Below, piece after piece: positions 20,166 through 28,880 of a stretch of DNA of 64,000 nucleotides. The position numbers and the translations under genes were made by a program. This stretch comes from Nocardioides ganghwensis (GTDB lineage: Bacteria; Actinomycetota; Actinomycetes; Propionibacteriales; Nocardioidaceae): positions 124,001-188,000 of the forward strand of contig NZ_JACXYX010000006.1 of assembly GCF_014779655.1 (NCBI RefSeq), written 5' to 3'. Every line of letters begins with the position of its first letter. Position 1 is the stretch's first letter. The notes under the pieces are model-generated. The model searched no databases. It was not told the origin of the DNA and worked only from the letters and a program-made list of their open reading frames with translations.

Positions 20166-20686
20166 CAGCCGATCTGCAGGGCGACGCACTGCCAGCGCTC
20201 GCGCACGATCTCGAAGCGGGCGGCGACCGCCCGCGAGCGCCTGCCGTAGCGCACGTGCGCGCTCGCCTCGACCGCGTCGCTGCGGATCAGGGCGGTGCGT
20301 ACGCCCACCACGACCGGCCGGGTCGGGTTGGGGCCGCGCACCTGGCCCGGTGACGAGCCGCTGGCGCCCGCCACCGTGCGTGCCCGGACCGTGAGCTCCT
20401 CGTAGACCTCGGGGACGGCGTGCCGGAGCACCTGGCTGACCGGCCGGTCCCCGGCGCCGATCTCGACGACCGCCTGCAGGAACCGGCCGACGAAGGCGTC
20501 GACGTGCTCGCGGGCGGCGACCTCCAGGGCGACCAGGTCGCTGGCGCGCGCGCTGCGCAGGCGCGGTCGCGGGGGAGCCGTGCGAGGTGTCAGGTCGAGC
20601 GCGAGCGACCCCTGGACGCTGGCCAGCGGGGCTCGCGGTCGCAGGAGGACGACGTCGGACTCGGCGGTGTCGGGTGTGCTCATCAT
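20165..20686 (-). CDS. Rv3235-like conserved actinobacterial protein
   Basis: 173 aa. The C-terminal two thirds resembles the Rv3235-type family that sits beside secA in actinobacteria: FVGRFLQAVVEIGAGDRPVSQVLRHAVPEVYEELTVRA, then a beta-strand-rich end finishing VRERWQCVALQIG. The function is unknown. It starts in an ATGA overlap with the LysM gene (20683-20686), so the two are translated together. Cytoplasmic, no signal or membrane span. Confidence 0.75.
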   Translation of the reverse strand: MMSTPDTAESDVVLLRPRAPLASVQGSLALDLTPRTAPPRPRLRSARASDLVALEVAAREHVDAFVGRFLQAVVEIGAGDRPVSQVLRHAVPEVYEELTVRARTVAGASGSSPGQVRGPNPTRPVVVGVRTALIRSDAVEASAHVRYGRRSRAVAARFEIVRERWQCVALQIG

Positions 20687-21360
20687 CGTGCTCCGTCCTC
20701 GTCGGTGCGCGTGCGCGGGTGGGTGCCGGGGAGGCGCAGCGCCTGCCCGGGGTGGATCAGGTCGGGATCTGCGCCGACCACGTCGCGGTTGGCGGCCCAG
20801 ATCGCTCGCCAGCGGAGCTCGACGTCGTCGCCGTCGGCGGGGTGGGCCTGCGCGATCGACCAGAGCGAGTCGCCGGGGCGCACGACGTAGCGCTCCCCGC
20901 TCCCGACGTCCCGGAGCGACACCGTCGCCGTCCGGGCGCGCGGCTCGGGGGAGCGGGTGACGGGGGCGACGGCCCGCTCCGGGAGGGACAGCCCGACGAG
21001 GTGCTCGGCGTCGCCTCGTCCGCCGTCGGCATGTGCGGGGACCGCAGTCCCCGCGACGACCGCCGCACCGCAGGCCAGCATCACCAGCCGACGGGTCGTT
21101 CCGGCACCGGTCGGGGTCGCTCCCGCCAGGACCTGCACCACGGTGGCCGAGGTGACCAGCCACAGCCACCCCAGGGCCACGGCCAGGACGGTCGCGCAGC
21201 CGGCGACCAGCGCGTCTGTGACCGGGTCACCCGCCGGTGCGTCGGCGCCGGCGGTTCGCCAGGCGGCGGGCACCGTACGCCCTGCCGCCAGCGCGGCGAC
21301 CGTCACGGCCAGCCAGACCGTCACCGGTCGAACGACCGATGTTCTCTTCCCCCGAGACAT
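20683..21360 (-). CDS. LysM domain membrane protein
   Basis: 225 aa. Two N-terminal hydrophobic segments (about 14-32 and 55-75) and a third (about 95-110, MLACGAAVVAGTAVPAHA) precede a C-terminal LysM domain (about 155-210: YVVRPGDSLWSIAQAHPADG, IHPGQALRLP). LysM binds peptidoglycan, so this is probably a cell-wall-anchored envelope protein. ATG 21360 is chosen because GAAAGG lies 6 nt upstream; earlier in-frame ATGs lack this. The promoter region upstream (21,361-21,420) is unusually AT-rich for the window. Confidence 0.82.
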   Translation of the reverse strand: MSRGKRTSVVRPVTVWLAVTVAALAAGRTVPAAWRTAGADAPAGDPVTDALVAGCATVLAVALGWLWLVTSATVVQVLAGATPTGAGTTRRLVMLACGAAVVAGTAVPAHADGGRGDAEHLVGLSLPERAVAPVTRSPEPRARTATVSLRDVGSGERYVVRPGDSLWSIAQAHPADGDDVELRWRAIWAANRDVVGADPDLIHPGQALRLPGTHPRTRTDEDGAR

Positions 21361-21487
21361 CCGCATCCTTTCGTTTGCGTGTGTTTGCATCATTCAACGG
21401 AGGTTTGATGGTGGTGTCAAAGGTCTCTCCACAGGCGGGAGGGACACTCGCTCCTCGGCCGCGCGGCCACTCGACCTCGCTCGCCAC

Positions 21488-21526
21488 GTCGCGAGCGACG
21501 CAGTCGATCGCGACTAGGCTCGCGAC
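21488..21526. promoter_or_regulatory. Inverted repeat and -10 box before the 178-aa hypothetical gene
   Basis: GTCGCGAGC (21488-21496) and GCTCGCGAC (21518-21526) form a 9-bp inverted repeat with a 21-nt spacer. The right arm overlaps the end of the TAGGCT -10 box (21515-21520) and fills the 6 nt up to the ATG at 21527. The neighbouring gene is divergent, so a terminator role is excluded here. Confidence 0.5.
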
Positions 21527-22063
21527 ATGTCCTGGGAGCACGACCTGTTCGCCCTGTTCGACGACCTCGAGGGCCAGGCCGCCGCTGCCTGGGAGGCCGA
21601 CCGGGAGGCCGAGCTCGCCGACCGGGCACGCACCGAGTACGGCGCCGTCACTCTCGCCAGCCGCCTGATGGCCTCCCGCGGGCACGACGTGGCGCTCGAC
21701 CTCCCGCACGTCGGTCGCGTGGAGGGACGGCTGGTCAGGGTGGGGGAGGAGTGGTGCCTGCTCAGCGGCACGCGGCAGGAGTGGATCGTCCCACTCCGTG
21801 CGGTGGCCGCGGTGCGCGGCGCCAGCGAGCGCTCGGTGCCCGAGGTGGCGTGGTCGCCGATCGACCGCCTCGGCCTGCGTGCCGCGCTACGGCGCCTGGC
21901 CGACGCGGGGGCCCGGTGCCTCCTGCACCTGGCCGACGGCGCGCGCCACGAGGCGTACGTCCACCGCGTCGGCGCCGACTTCCTCGAGGCGCGGGACCCC
22001 GCAGGCAGCGCGCTGCTGGTGCCGTACGCCGGCCTGGTCGCGGTGCAGAGTCGCGAGGACTAG
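21527..22063 (+). CDS. Conserved hypothetical protein
   Basis: 178 aa, soluble, not assigned to a named domain. The N-terminus is acidic and helical (MSWEHDLFALFDDLEGQAAAAWEADREAEL); the rest looks beta-rich (DVALDLPHVGRVEGRLVRVGEEWCLLSG, then a second strand-rich half). I have the impression of a widespread actinobacterial family, without a known role. The start lies 6 nt after TAGGCT. It is divergent from the LysM gene and convergent with tatB. Confidence 0.72.
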   Translation: MSWEHDLFALFDDLEGQAAAAWEADREAELADRARTEYGAVTLASRLMASRGHDVALDLPHVGRVEGRLVRVGEEWCLLSGTRQEWIVPLRAVAAVRGASERSVPEVAWSPIDRLGLRAALRRLADAGARCLLHLADGARHEAYVHRVGADFLEARDPAGSALLVPYAGLVAVQSRED

Positions 22064-22112
22064 CTCGGGCCGGGTCCGCCGCGCGTGCGCGGGACGGGCG
22101 GACCGGGGAGGG

Positions 22113-22442
22113 TCAGGTGGCCTCGACGTCGTAGGGCGGGACCTGGCCCTCGGGCAGTGTGGCCTTCCGCGCGGCCTTGGCCTGCTCGCGGTCGACCTCG
22201 GCCATCGCCTCGGTGATGTGCTTGCGCACGATCGTGCGGGGGTCGAGGTCGCGGAGCTGCAGGTCGGAGTACTCCGGGCCGAGCTCGCTGCGCAGCTCGT
22301 CACGCGCGTTGTGGGCCAGGCCGCGGGCACGGTGGAGCAGCTGGGCGGCCTGGCGGGCGAGGTCGGGGAGCCTGTCGGGGCCGAGCACGACGACAGCGAC
22401 CAGGGCGATCACGGCCAGCTCGAGGAGCCCGACGTCGAACAT
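22113..22442 (-). CDS. tatB: Sec-independent translocase subunit TatB
   Basis: 109 aa. One N-terminal membrane helix (FDVGLLELAVIALVAVVVLGPDRLP) with the FxxGxxE and GPxRLP pattern of TatA/TatB, then an amphipathic helix and a charged tail. Length and the EL-VIALVAVVVLGPDRLPDLAR pattern favour TatB. It acts with TatA and TatC to export folded twin-arginine substrates. TAGGTT lies 7 nt before the ATG on the minus strand (22455-22450), suggesting a leaderless transcript. It is next to mrp, as in mycobacteria. Confidence 0.88.
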   Translation of the reverse strand: MFDVGLLELAVIALVAVVVLGPDRLPDLARQAAQLLHRARGLAHNARDELRSELGPEYSDLQLRDLDPRTIVRKHITEAMAEVDREQAKAARKATLPEGQVPPYDVEAT

Positions 22443-22476
22443 GCCTCAGAACCTACTGCCTCGCCGCGAGCCGCGG

Positions 22477-23637
22477 TCAGAACCTGCTGGAGGGGGTGAG
22501 GCCGAGCTGCATGCCGGCCAGGCCTCGGCCCCGTCCCGACAGGGACTCCGCGATCCGGGTGAGCTCGCGGGCCGCCGGGGCGGCCGGGTCGGCCTCGACG
22601 ATCGGCTTGCCGACGTCGCCGCCCTCGCGCAGGGAGATGTCGAGGGGGATCTGCGCCAGCACGGGCACGTCGTAGCCGAACCGCTCGGACAGGGTGCGCG
22701 CCACGCGCTCGCCGCCGCCGGTGCCGAAGATCTCGAGCCGGTGGTCGTCCTCGGCGGGGCAGTGCGGGCACGGGAGGTAGCTCATGTTCTCCACGACGCC
22801 GACGACGCGCTGGTGCATCATCGAGGCCATCGTGCCGGCCCGCTCGGCCACCTCGGCCGCGGCCTCCTGCGGGGTGGTGACGACGATGACCTCGGCGCTC
22901 GGCAGGTGCTGGCCCAGCGAGATCGCGACGTCGCCCGTGCCAGGGGGGAGGTCGAGCAGGAGCGCGTCGAGGTCACCCCAGTAGACGTCGGCGAGCATCT
23001 GGACGAGCGCCCGGTCGAGCATCGGGCCGCGCCAGGCCACGACCTGGTCGCGCCGCGGCTTGAGCATCCCGATCGAGATCACCGAGACGCCGCTCGGCGT
23101 CGGCACCGGCATGATGAGGTCGTCGACCTGGGTGGGGCGGGTGTCGGCCACGCCGAGCATCGCGGGCACCGAGTGGCCGTAGATGTCGGCGTCGACGATG
23201 CCGACCTTGAGGCCCTGCCCGGCGAGCGCGAGGGCGAGGTTGACGGTCACCGACGACTTGCCCACGCCACCCTTGCCGCTGGCGATCGCGTAGACTTTGG
23301 TCAGCGAGCCGGGCTGGGCGAAGGGGATCTCGCGCTGGGCACGGCCGTCGCTGAGGATCTCCTTGAGGCCGGCGCGCTGCTCGGCCGTCATCACGCCGAG
23401 GGTGAGGTCGACCGAGGCGACGCCCGGGACCTTGGTGACGGCCGCGGTGACGTCACGGTTGATGGTGTCCTTGAGCGGGCACCCGGCCACCGTGAGCAGC
23501 ACGTGGACCGCGACCGAGCCGTCCTCGGCGACCTCGACCGAGTCCACCATCCCCAGCTCCGTGATCGGGCGCTTGATCTCCGGGTCGTCGACGGTCGCCA
23601 GGGCGTCCATGACCTGCTGCTGCGTGGGGGTGCTCAT
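22477..23637 (-). CDS. mrp: Mrp/ApbC-family iron-sulfur carrier P-loop ATPase
   Basis: 386 aa. An N-terminal MIP18/DUF59 domain (about 1-95, DALATVDDPEIKRPITELGMV) precedes the Mrp ATPase with the deviant Walker A ASGKGGVGKSSVTVNLA (about 120) and DLPPGTGDVA. A CxxC pair in YLPCPHC (about 290) is the expected site for a transferable Fe-S cluster. It assembles or delivers Fe-S clusters in the cytoplasm. TAGACT lies 8 nt before the ATG (minus strand, 23651-23646) and there is no Shine-Dalgarno. Confidence 0.92.
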   Translation of the reverse strand: MSTPTQQQVMDALATVDDPEIKRPITELGMVDSVEVAEDGSVAVHVLLTVAGCPLKDTINRDVTAAVTKVPGVASVDLTLGVMTAEQRAGLKEILSDGRAQREIPFAQPGSLTKVYAIASGKGGVGKSSVTVNLALALAGQGLKVGIVDADIYGHSVPAMLGVADTRPTQVDDLIMPVPTPSGVSVISIGMLKPRRDQVVAWRGPMLDRALVQMLADVYWGDLDALLLDLPPGTGDVAISLGQHLPSAEVIVVTTPQEAAAEVAERAGTMASMMHQRVVGVVENMSYLPCPHCPAEDDHRLEIFGTGGGERVARTLSERFGYDVPVLAQIPLDISLREGGDVGKPIVEADPAAPAARELTRIAESLSGRGRGLAGMQLGLTPSSRF

Positions 23638-23648
23638 GATGGAGAAGT

Positions 23649-24182
23649 CTACGAGCCACCCCGCGAGGTCACGTCTCCCGGCTCGTCCTCCGGTCCGCGG
23701 CGGGACAGGTCCTCGATGTCGCCCATCAGGCCGCGCAGCTCGGAGCGGAGGAAGTCGCGGGTGGCGACCTCGCCGACCGCCATCCGCAGCGACGCGACCT
23801 CGCGGGCCAGGAACTCCATGTCGGCGTGGGCGCGCGCGTTGGCCTGCCGGTCCTGCTCGGCGATGACCTTGTCGCGCTGCTCCTGGCGGTTCTGGGCGAG
23901 CAGGATCAGCGGCGCGGCGTACGACGCCTGGAGGCTGAGCATGAGCGTCAGGAAGATGAAGGGGAACTCGTCGAAGCGCAGGTCGCCCGGCGCGAGCGTG
24001 TTCCAGGTCATCCAGGCGATGACGAAGAGCGTCATCCACATGAGGAACCGGGCCGTGCCCATGAACCGGGCGAACTGCTCGGCGAAGGAGCCGAACGCGT
24101 CGGCGTCGTAGGCCGGTCGCCGCACGAGCGAGCGGCGGGTGTCGCGCGGCGTGTCCAGCCGGCTGCGGCGGTTGTCGCTCAT
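23649..24182 (-). CDS. DUF1003 domain membrane protein
   Basis: 177 aa. Two membrane helices (FLMWMTLFVIAWMTWN near 46-62; FPFIFLTLMLSLQASYAAPLILLA near 73-96) flank a short periplasmic turn. The following NRQEQRDKVIAEQDRQANARAHADMEFL segment and coiled C-terminus match DUF1003. The function is not known. Its start overlaps the stop of the MgtE/CBS gene in ATGA (24179-24182), the same pairing found in mycobacteria (Rv1231c/Rv1232c). Confidence 0.88.
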   Translation of the reverse strand: MSDNRRSRLDTPRDTRRSLVRRPAYDADAFGSFAEQFARFMGTARFLMWMTLFVIAWMTWNTLAPGDLRFDEFPFIFLTLMLSLQASYAAPLILLAQNRQEQRDKVIAEQDRQANARAHADMEFLAREVASLRMAVGEVATRDFLRSELRGLMGDIEDLSRRGPEDEPGDVTSRGGS

Positions 24183-25459
24183 CGCGCACCCCCGGTGATG
24201 GGACCGGGCCGCGGGGCACGGTCGCGCCAGCCCTCGGGCAGCATGTGGTCGAGCAGGTCGTCGACGGTGACCGCGCCGATGAGCCGGCCCTCGTCGTCGA
24301 CCACCGGCGCTGCGACCAGGTTGTAGGTGGCCAGGTGTGCGGCGACCTCGTCCATCGAGGCGTCGGGCCGCAGCGGGTCCATCGACTCGTCGAGCGCGGC
24401 CGCGACCAGGGTCGACGGAGGCTCGCGCAGCAGCCGCTGGATGTGGGCGGCGCCCAGCAGGCGGCCGGTGGGGGTCTCCAGCGGCTGGCGGCACACGTAG
24501 ACCAGCGCCGCGAGGGACGGGGTGAGCTCCGGGTTGCGCACGTGGGCCAGCGCATCGGCGATCGTGGCGTCGGGGGAGAGGATGACCGGCTCGGGCGTCA
24601 TCATGGCGCCCGCCGTGTTGTCGTCGTAGGACATCAGCCGCCGGACGTCCTCGGCCTCGTCGGGCTCCATGAGGCCCAGCAGCGTGGCGGCCGTCTCTGG
24701 GTTCAGGTCGGCGATGAGGTCGGCTGCGTCGTCCGCGGACATCTCCTCCAGCACGTCGGCGGCGCGCTCGGAGTCGAGGTGCTCGAGGATCTCGACCTGG
24801 TCCTCGTCGGGCAGCTCCTCCAGCACGTCGGCGAGGCGCTCGTCGTCGAGGGCGGCGACGACGGCCGTACGCCGCTCCGGGGGGAGGTCGTGGATCATGT
24901 TGGCCGCGTCGGCGGGGCGCATGTCGTTGAGCGCGGCGATGAGGTGGGTGGCTCCCTGCATCGGCTCGGGCCGGGTCAGGCCGGTGACGTCGCGCCACTC
25001 CACGACGTGGGTCTGGCCGCGTCGCCGGAAGCCCTTGCTCGGCTCCTGGATCGCCACCCGGGACAGCACCCAGTCGCGGTTGCGGGCCTGCTCCATCGCC
25101 ACGTCGTAGACCACGCCGGTGACGCCGCCCTCCTTGGCGGAGTCCTTGATGGTCACCGTGCGGTCGAGCATCTGGCCCATCACCAGCGTCTCGGTCGAGC
25201 GTTGCACGAACCGGCGCATGTTGAGCAGGCCGGTGGTGTGCACCTGGCCGCTGTCGATGTTGGTGATCCGGGTCATCGGCACGAAGATCCGGCGGCGTCC
25301 GAAGACCTCGGCGACCATGCCGAGCACGCGCGGCTGGCTCGTCTCGGTGCGGATCGCGACGACCAGGTCGCGCACCTTGGCCACCTGGTCGCCCTGGGGG
25401 TCGAAGATCGGCAGCCCGACGAGCCGGGCCACGAAGACGCGGGTCGGCGTGGTGCTCAC
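24179..25459 (-). CDS. MgtE N-terminal/CBS domain protein without a transport domain
   Basis: 426 aa. An N-terminal PRC-barrel-like part (about 1-145: RLVGLPIFDPQGDQVAKVRDLVV) is followed by the helical MgtE N domain (about 165-280, with repeats LADVLEELPDEDQVEILEHLD and AADVLEEMSADDAADLI). A CBS pair comes next (about 285-405). The membrane channel that makes MgtE a magnesium transporter is absent, so this is more likely a sensory or regulatory relative. GTG start, 7 nt after TAACGT (minus strand, 25472-25467). Translationally coupled to the DUF1003 gene. Confidence 0.88.
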   Translation of the reverse strand: MSTTPTRVFVARLVGLPIFDPQGDQVAKVRDLVVAIRTETSQPRVLGMVAEVFGRRRIFVPMTRITNIDSGQVHTTGLLNMRRFVQRSTETLVMGQMLDRTVTIKDSAKEGGVTGVVYDVAMEQARNRDWVLSRVAIQEPSKGFRRRGQTHVVEWRDVTGLTRPEPMQGATHLIAALNDMRPADAANMIHDLPPERRTAVVAALDDERLADVLEELPDEDQVEILEHLDSERAADVLEEMSADDAADLIADLNPETAATLLGLMEPDEAEDVRRLMSYDDNTAGAMMTPEPVILSPDATIADALAHVRNPELTPSLAALVYVCRQPLETPTGRLLGAAHIQRLLREPPSTLVAAALDESMDPLRPDASMDEVAAHLATYNLVAAPVVDDEGRLIGAVTVDDLLDHMLPEGWRDRAPRPGPITGGAR

Positions 25460-25530
25460 GGCCGCAACGTTAGCGTGCCGGTAGCCTCCAGGAGCACGTC
25501 CGAACCGCGTCTGCGGCCGGACGTCTGGTG

Positions 25531-25536
25531 TACTCT
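25531..25536 (+). promoter_or_regulatory. Candidate -10 box for the EEP/surface block
   Basis: TACTCT at 25531-25536 (extended by TG upstream) fits a -10 hexamer. No convincing -35 is visible. It would give a leader of about 115 nt before the ATG at 25658, unlike the leaderless genes around it. Confidence 0.35.
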
Positions 25537-25657
25537 GTCGTCGCACGAGTCACTTCTGTCACATCGACCGGGTCCGTGCCGATGCGTCCACGACGCGTTG
25601 GGGGGCGCGGTCGAGTCACCTCGACGCCGCCACTTCCCCGACGACTGTGAGGCCCGC

Positions 25658-27586
25658 ATGTCCGGCACCACCGCCCCTCCGCGCCCGTCCCGCCCCTCCA
25701 CGAGCGGGCTGCGCCGCGTGTGCGCCGTCGGCGTGACGCTCGCCGCGGCACTCGTCCTCGCCCCGGCCGCGCCCGACGCGTCCGGAGGCGCCGCCGAGGC
25801 CGCCCCGGCTGCCGCTCCGGTCGCGGCCAGGGCTGCCGACACGACCCAGACGACCCCGGCCACGTCGTTCCGGGTGGCGAACTTCAACGTCCTCGGCGCC
25901 GACCACACCGCGCCCGGCGGCAACCGCAAGGGCTGGGACTCGGGCGTCGTACGCATGGACCGGGTCGTGACGCTGCTGAAGGACAAGGGTCCCGACGTGG
26001 TCGGCTTCCAGGAGTTCCAGCCGCCGCAGGCCACCCGCTTCCAGCAGCTGATGGGCACGTCGTGGCAGACCTACCCGGGCCTCAACAACCCGGCCGGTCC
26101 GTCGGTCAACTCGATCGGGTGGAGCACCGCGGTGTGGACGCTCGTCGAGGCCCGCACCATCCCGATCCCCTACTTCGACGGCGTGCCGAGCCGGATGCCG
26201 GCCGTCCTGCTGCAGAACAACGGCACGGGCCGTCGGGTGTGGTTCTTCAACACCCACAACCCGGCCGACACCCGCGGCCCGGCCCAGCAGTGGCGCGACG
26301 CCGGCTTCGCCATGGAGGTGGCGCTCGCCAACGAGCTGCGCGCGGCCTACCCCGGGGTGCCCTTCATCTCCCTCGGCGACAAGAACGAGCGCGGCAGCGA
26401 CTACTACTGCGTCGTCGCCCCCGGCGCCGACATGTGGTCCGCGAGCGGCGGCTACGTCGACGGCTCCACCTGCCAGCCCCCGGCCGGCGGTGCGATCGAC
26501 TGGATCATGGGCACCAAGGACGTGTACTTCAACAGCTACACCCGCGTGTGGAACGACTTCGTCTCCAAGACCAGCGACCACCCGCTCTACTACGCCAACG
26601 TCGTCATCCCGGCCTCGGCGCCGGTCGGCGTCGACCACGCGGTGGTCGTCGCGGTCCCGGGCCTGACCTCGACCGTCGTGCGCGGCTCGAGCGCGCCCGG
26701 TGAGGCGGCCCGGATGCGCGCCAACGGTGCGTCGACGACCAACGCCCGGACGGTCACCGAGAGCACCGAGGCGGACGCGAACCTGTTCTCGCTGCTGAGC
26801 GGCCGGCGGGTCTTCCCCAAGCGCGGCGGTCACGGCGTGGGCTCCGAGAAGTCGCTGCCCGGCACCGTGCACAGCTCGGCGGGGCAGTACGTCTCCAGCA
26901 TCTTCGACCTCGCCCACAACCTGTCCAACCGCACGATGTTCGTCTCCAGCCGCCAGGCGACCCAGCTCGTCCTGCGCAGCTACAACCGCAAGACCGGCGG
27001 CAAGGACCCCTACGGGATCGACGACGGCACCGCGAAGATCGACTCGTTCAAGATCAAGAAGGACGACTCCACCGCGGTCGGCCTGTGGCGCGACAAGATC
27101 GCCAAGCGGCCCGCCCGCCTCAGCGTGATCGAGCTGTCCGGCGTCCTCGACGAGGGTCTCGACGGCGGCTTCCGCGGCCCGGCCTACCAGAAGGCGGTCC
27201 GCAAGGCCTTCCAGCGCGTCGCCGCGATCCGGCGCAGCATCTCCAAGCAGCCGGAGATGGCGGGCCGTACGCTCCTCGTGGTCACCGGCACCGGCGGTGC
27301 GCAGAAGACCAAGGGGTCCTCGCGCACCTGGGCGCAGAGCTACCGCGTGCCGATGTGGGTGACGGGGCCCGGCGTCCCGGCCGACAGCGACCTCTACACG
27401 CTCAACCCGGCGTTCTCCTCGCCCGGCAAGCAGCAGATGGGCTACTCCGGTGCCCAGCCGATCCGCGTGGGCGACCTCACCAACCTGGTGACGCGCACGC
27501 TGGGCCTGCCGCCGGTGCCCGGGTCGACCATGGACCCCGAGCAGCGCTTCCAGGTCTTCGACCCGCTCCTGGTGCCGGGCTCCTGA
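25658..27586 (+). CDS. Secreted EEP-fold phosphodiesterase/nuclease fused to a degenerate alkaline-phosphatase-like domain
   Basis: 642 aa. Signal peptide-like N-terminus (about 18-60). The endonuclease/exonuclease/phosphatase domain (about 68-318) keeps N77 (FNVLG), E119 (FQEF), H200 (NTHNPAD), D241 and N243 (GDKNE), D281 (IDWIMG) and D307-H308 (SDH), so it should be active. The C-terminal 300 residues follow the plan of type I phosphodiesterase/alkaline phosphatases. The usual metal ligands are lost, however: the opening IDGL is VPGL (333-336), the D..GH motif is DEGLD (498-502) and the DHG motif is GTGG (544-547). That half is therefore probably a binding domain. The substrate (DNA, nucleotide or wall polymer) is unknown. 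Confidence 0.75.
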   Translation: MSGTTAPPRPSRPSTSGLRRVCAVGVTLAAALVLAPAAPDASGGAAEAAPAAAPVAARAADTTQTTPATSFRVANFNVLGADHTAPGGNRKGWDSGVVRMDRVVTLLKDKGPDVVGFQEFQPPQATRFQQLMGTSWQTYPGLNNPAGPSVNSIGWSTAVWTLVEARTIPIPYFDGVPSRMPAVLLQNNGTGRRVWFFNTHNPADTRGPAQQWRDAGFAMEVALANELRAAYPGVPFISLGDKNERGSDYYCVVAPGADMWSASGGYVDGSTCQPPAGGAIDWIMGTKDVYFNSYTRVWNDFVSKTSDHPLYYANVVIPASAPVGVDHAVVVAVPGLTSTVVRGSSAPGEAARMRANGASTTNARTVTESTEADANLFSLLSGRRVFPKRGGHGVGSEKSLPGTVHSSAGQYVSSIFDLAHNLSNRTMFVSSRQATQLVLRSYNRKTGGKDPYGIDDGTAKIDSFKIKKDDSTAVGLWRDKIAKRPARLSVIELSGVLDEGLDGGFRGPAYQKAVRKAFQRVAAIRRSISKQPEMAGRTLLVVTGTGGAQKTKGSSRTWAQSYRVPMWVTGPGVPADSDLYTLNPAFSSPGKQQMGYSGAQPIRVGDLTNLVTRTLGLPPVPGSTMDPEQRFQVFDPLLVPGS

Positions 27587-27727
27587 TCGTCGCGACCTGA
27601 CCGATCGGTTGGTGCGGGGTGCGGGCGCCCGGTTAGGCTGGCCCCCTCTCGAGCCGCCCATGCCCCGCCACGGGCCTGTGGAGCCGTCCGCCCGCGGCCT
27701 TCGGCTCACCTCCCGCAGAAGGTGGCC

Positions 27728-28852
27728 GTGAAGCACAAGCACCCCTCGACCACGAGCGGCCCGCGCCGGCCGCGCGTGGAGCTGTGGGCGCCTGCGCTGG
27801 TGCTGGTCGTGATCGCTGCCGTCGTGTGGGCGTCGTTCTTCTCCGACACCGCCGTCAAGGACACCGCGAGCGACCGTGCGGGCGAGGCGCGGCAGGCGGA
27901 GGCGGCTGCGACGGCCGGCGGTGCCGACCCGGACGTGGGGGAGGGCGGCGGCTCCCGCGGCGGCTCCCGGGGCTCGTCCAGCGACGGCGCGGAGCCCGAG
28001 CACCCCGAGCCCGACGAGCTCGAGGAGTCCGTACGCCGCTTCCGCGCCGCGCAGCGCAAGCTCGCCGCCCGCGTCTCCCAGCAGCTCGCCCGGCGTACCC
28101 AGCCCTTCGAGTTCCGGGTGGCGACCTACAACGTGCTCGGCGACTCGCACACCGGCCCGGGTGGCAACAAGCCGGGGTTCCCCGACGCCGGCCCGCGCAT
28201 GGACATGACGATCGCGGACCTGCGTGCCAACGGCATCGACGTGGTCGGCTTCCAGGAGTTCGAGCAGAGCCAGTTCGCCATGTTCTCCTCCCGTGCCGGC
28301 GAGTACTCGCTCTACCCGGGGATGTCGCTGGGCAACAAGTCGGTCCGGTTCAACATCGCCTGGCGCTCGAGCGTGTGGCGCCTGGTCGAGGGGCGCAGCC
28401 TGTCCATCCCGTACGCCGGCGGCAACCGCATCGCGATGCCGGTCGTGCTGCTGGAGTCGATCAGCACCGGGCGCAAGGCCTGGTTCGCCAACTTCCACAA
28501 CCCCGCCGACACCCCCAGCCTCGGCAACAACTCCCGCTGGCGGGCCGAGGCGGCCAGCATCGAGGTCTCCTACCTGACCGAGCTCCACCAGTCGACGGGC
28601 CACCCGGTCATCGCCACCGGCGACTACAACGAGCGCGAGGAGATCTTCTGCCGGTTCACCGCGGGCGGGGTCTTCAGCGCCGCCGCGGGCGGGAGCTCCG
28701 CGGGCGGCTGCGCACCGCCGCCGCAGATGCAGGTCGACTGGATCTTCGGCTCGACCGGTGTCGCCTTCGCCGACTACGCCGTCATGGACACCGGTGTGGC
28801 CTCCGACCACGCGATGGTCCACTCCACCGCCACCCTGACCGGGGACGAGTAG
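27728..28852 (+). CDS. Membrane-anchored EEP-fold phosphodiesterase/nuclease, paralog of the preceding gene
   Basis: 374 aa. One N-terminal membrane helix (about 19-38, LWAPALVLVVIAAVVWASFF), a low-complexity Gly/Ser/acidic linker, then an EEP domain (about 130-370). It shares the block NVLGxxHTxPGGN, NPADT, GDYNERE and SDHA with its neighbour, indicating duplication. Active-site Asn, Glu, Asp, Asn, Asp and His are all present. It lacks the phosphatase-like tail. GTG 27728 is preferred over GTG 27722 because AGAAGG (27717-27722) then has 5-nt spacing. The catalytic domain should face outside the cell. Confidence 0.75.
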   Translation: MKHKHPSTTSGPRRPRVELWAPALVLVVIAAVVWASFFSDTAVKDTASDRAGEARQAEAAATAGGADPDVGEGGGSRGGSRGSSSDGAEPEHPEPDELEESVRRFRAAQRKLAARVSQQLARRTQPFEFRVATYNVLGDSHTGPGGNKPGFPDAGPRMDMTIADLRANGIDVVGFQEFEQSQFAMFSSRAGEYSLYPGMSLGNKSVRFNIAWRSSVWRLVEGRSLSIPYAGGNRIAMPVVLLESISTGRKAWFANFHNPADTPSLGNNSRWRAEAASIEVSYLTELHQSTGHPVIATGDYNEREEIFCRFTAGGVFSAAAGGSSAGGCAPPPQMQVDWIFGSTGVAFADYAVMDTGVASDHAMVHSTATLTGDE

Positions 28853-28880
28853 CCGCCGGGGCCGGGCCCGAGCCTCTCGT

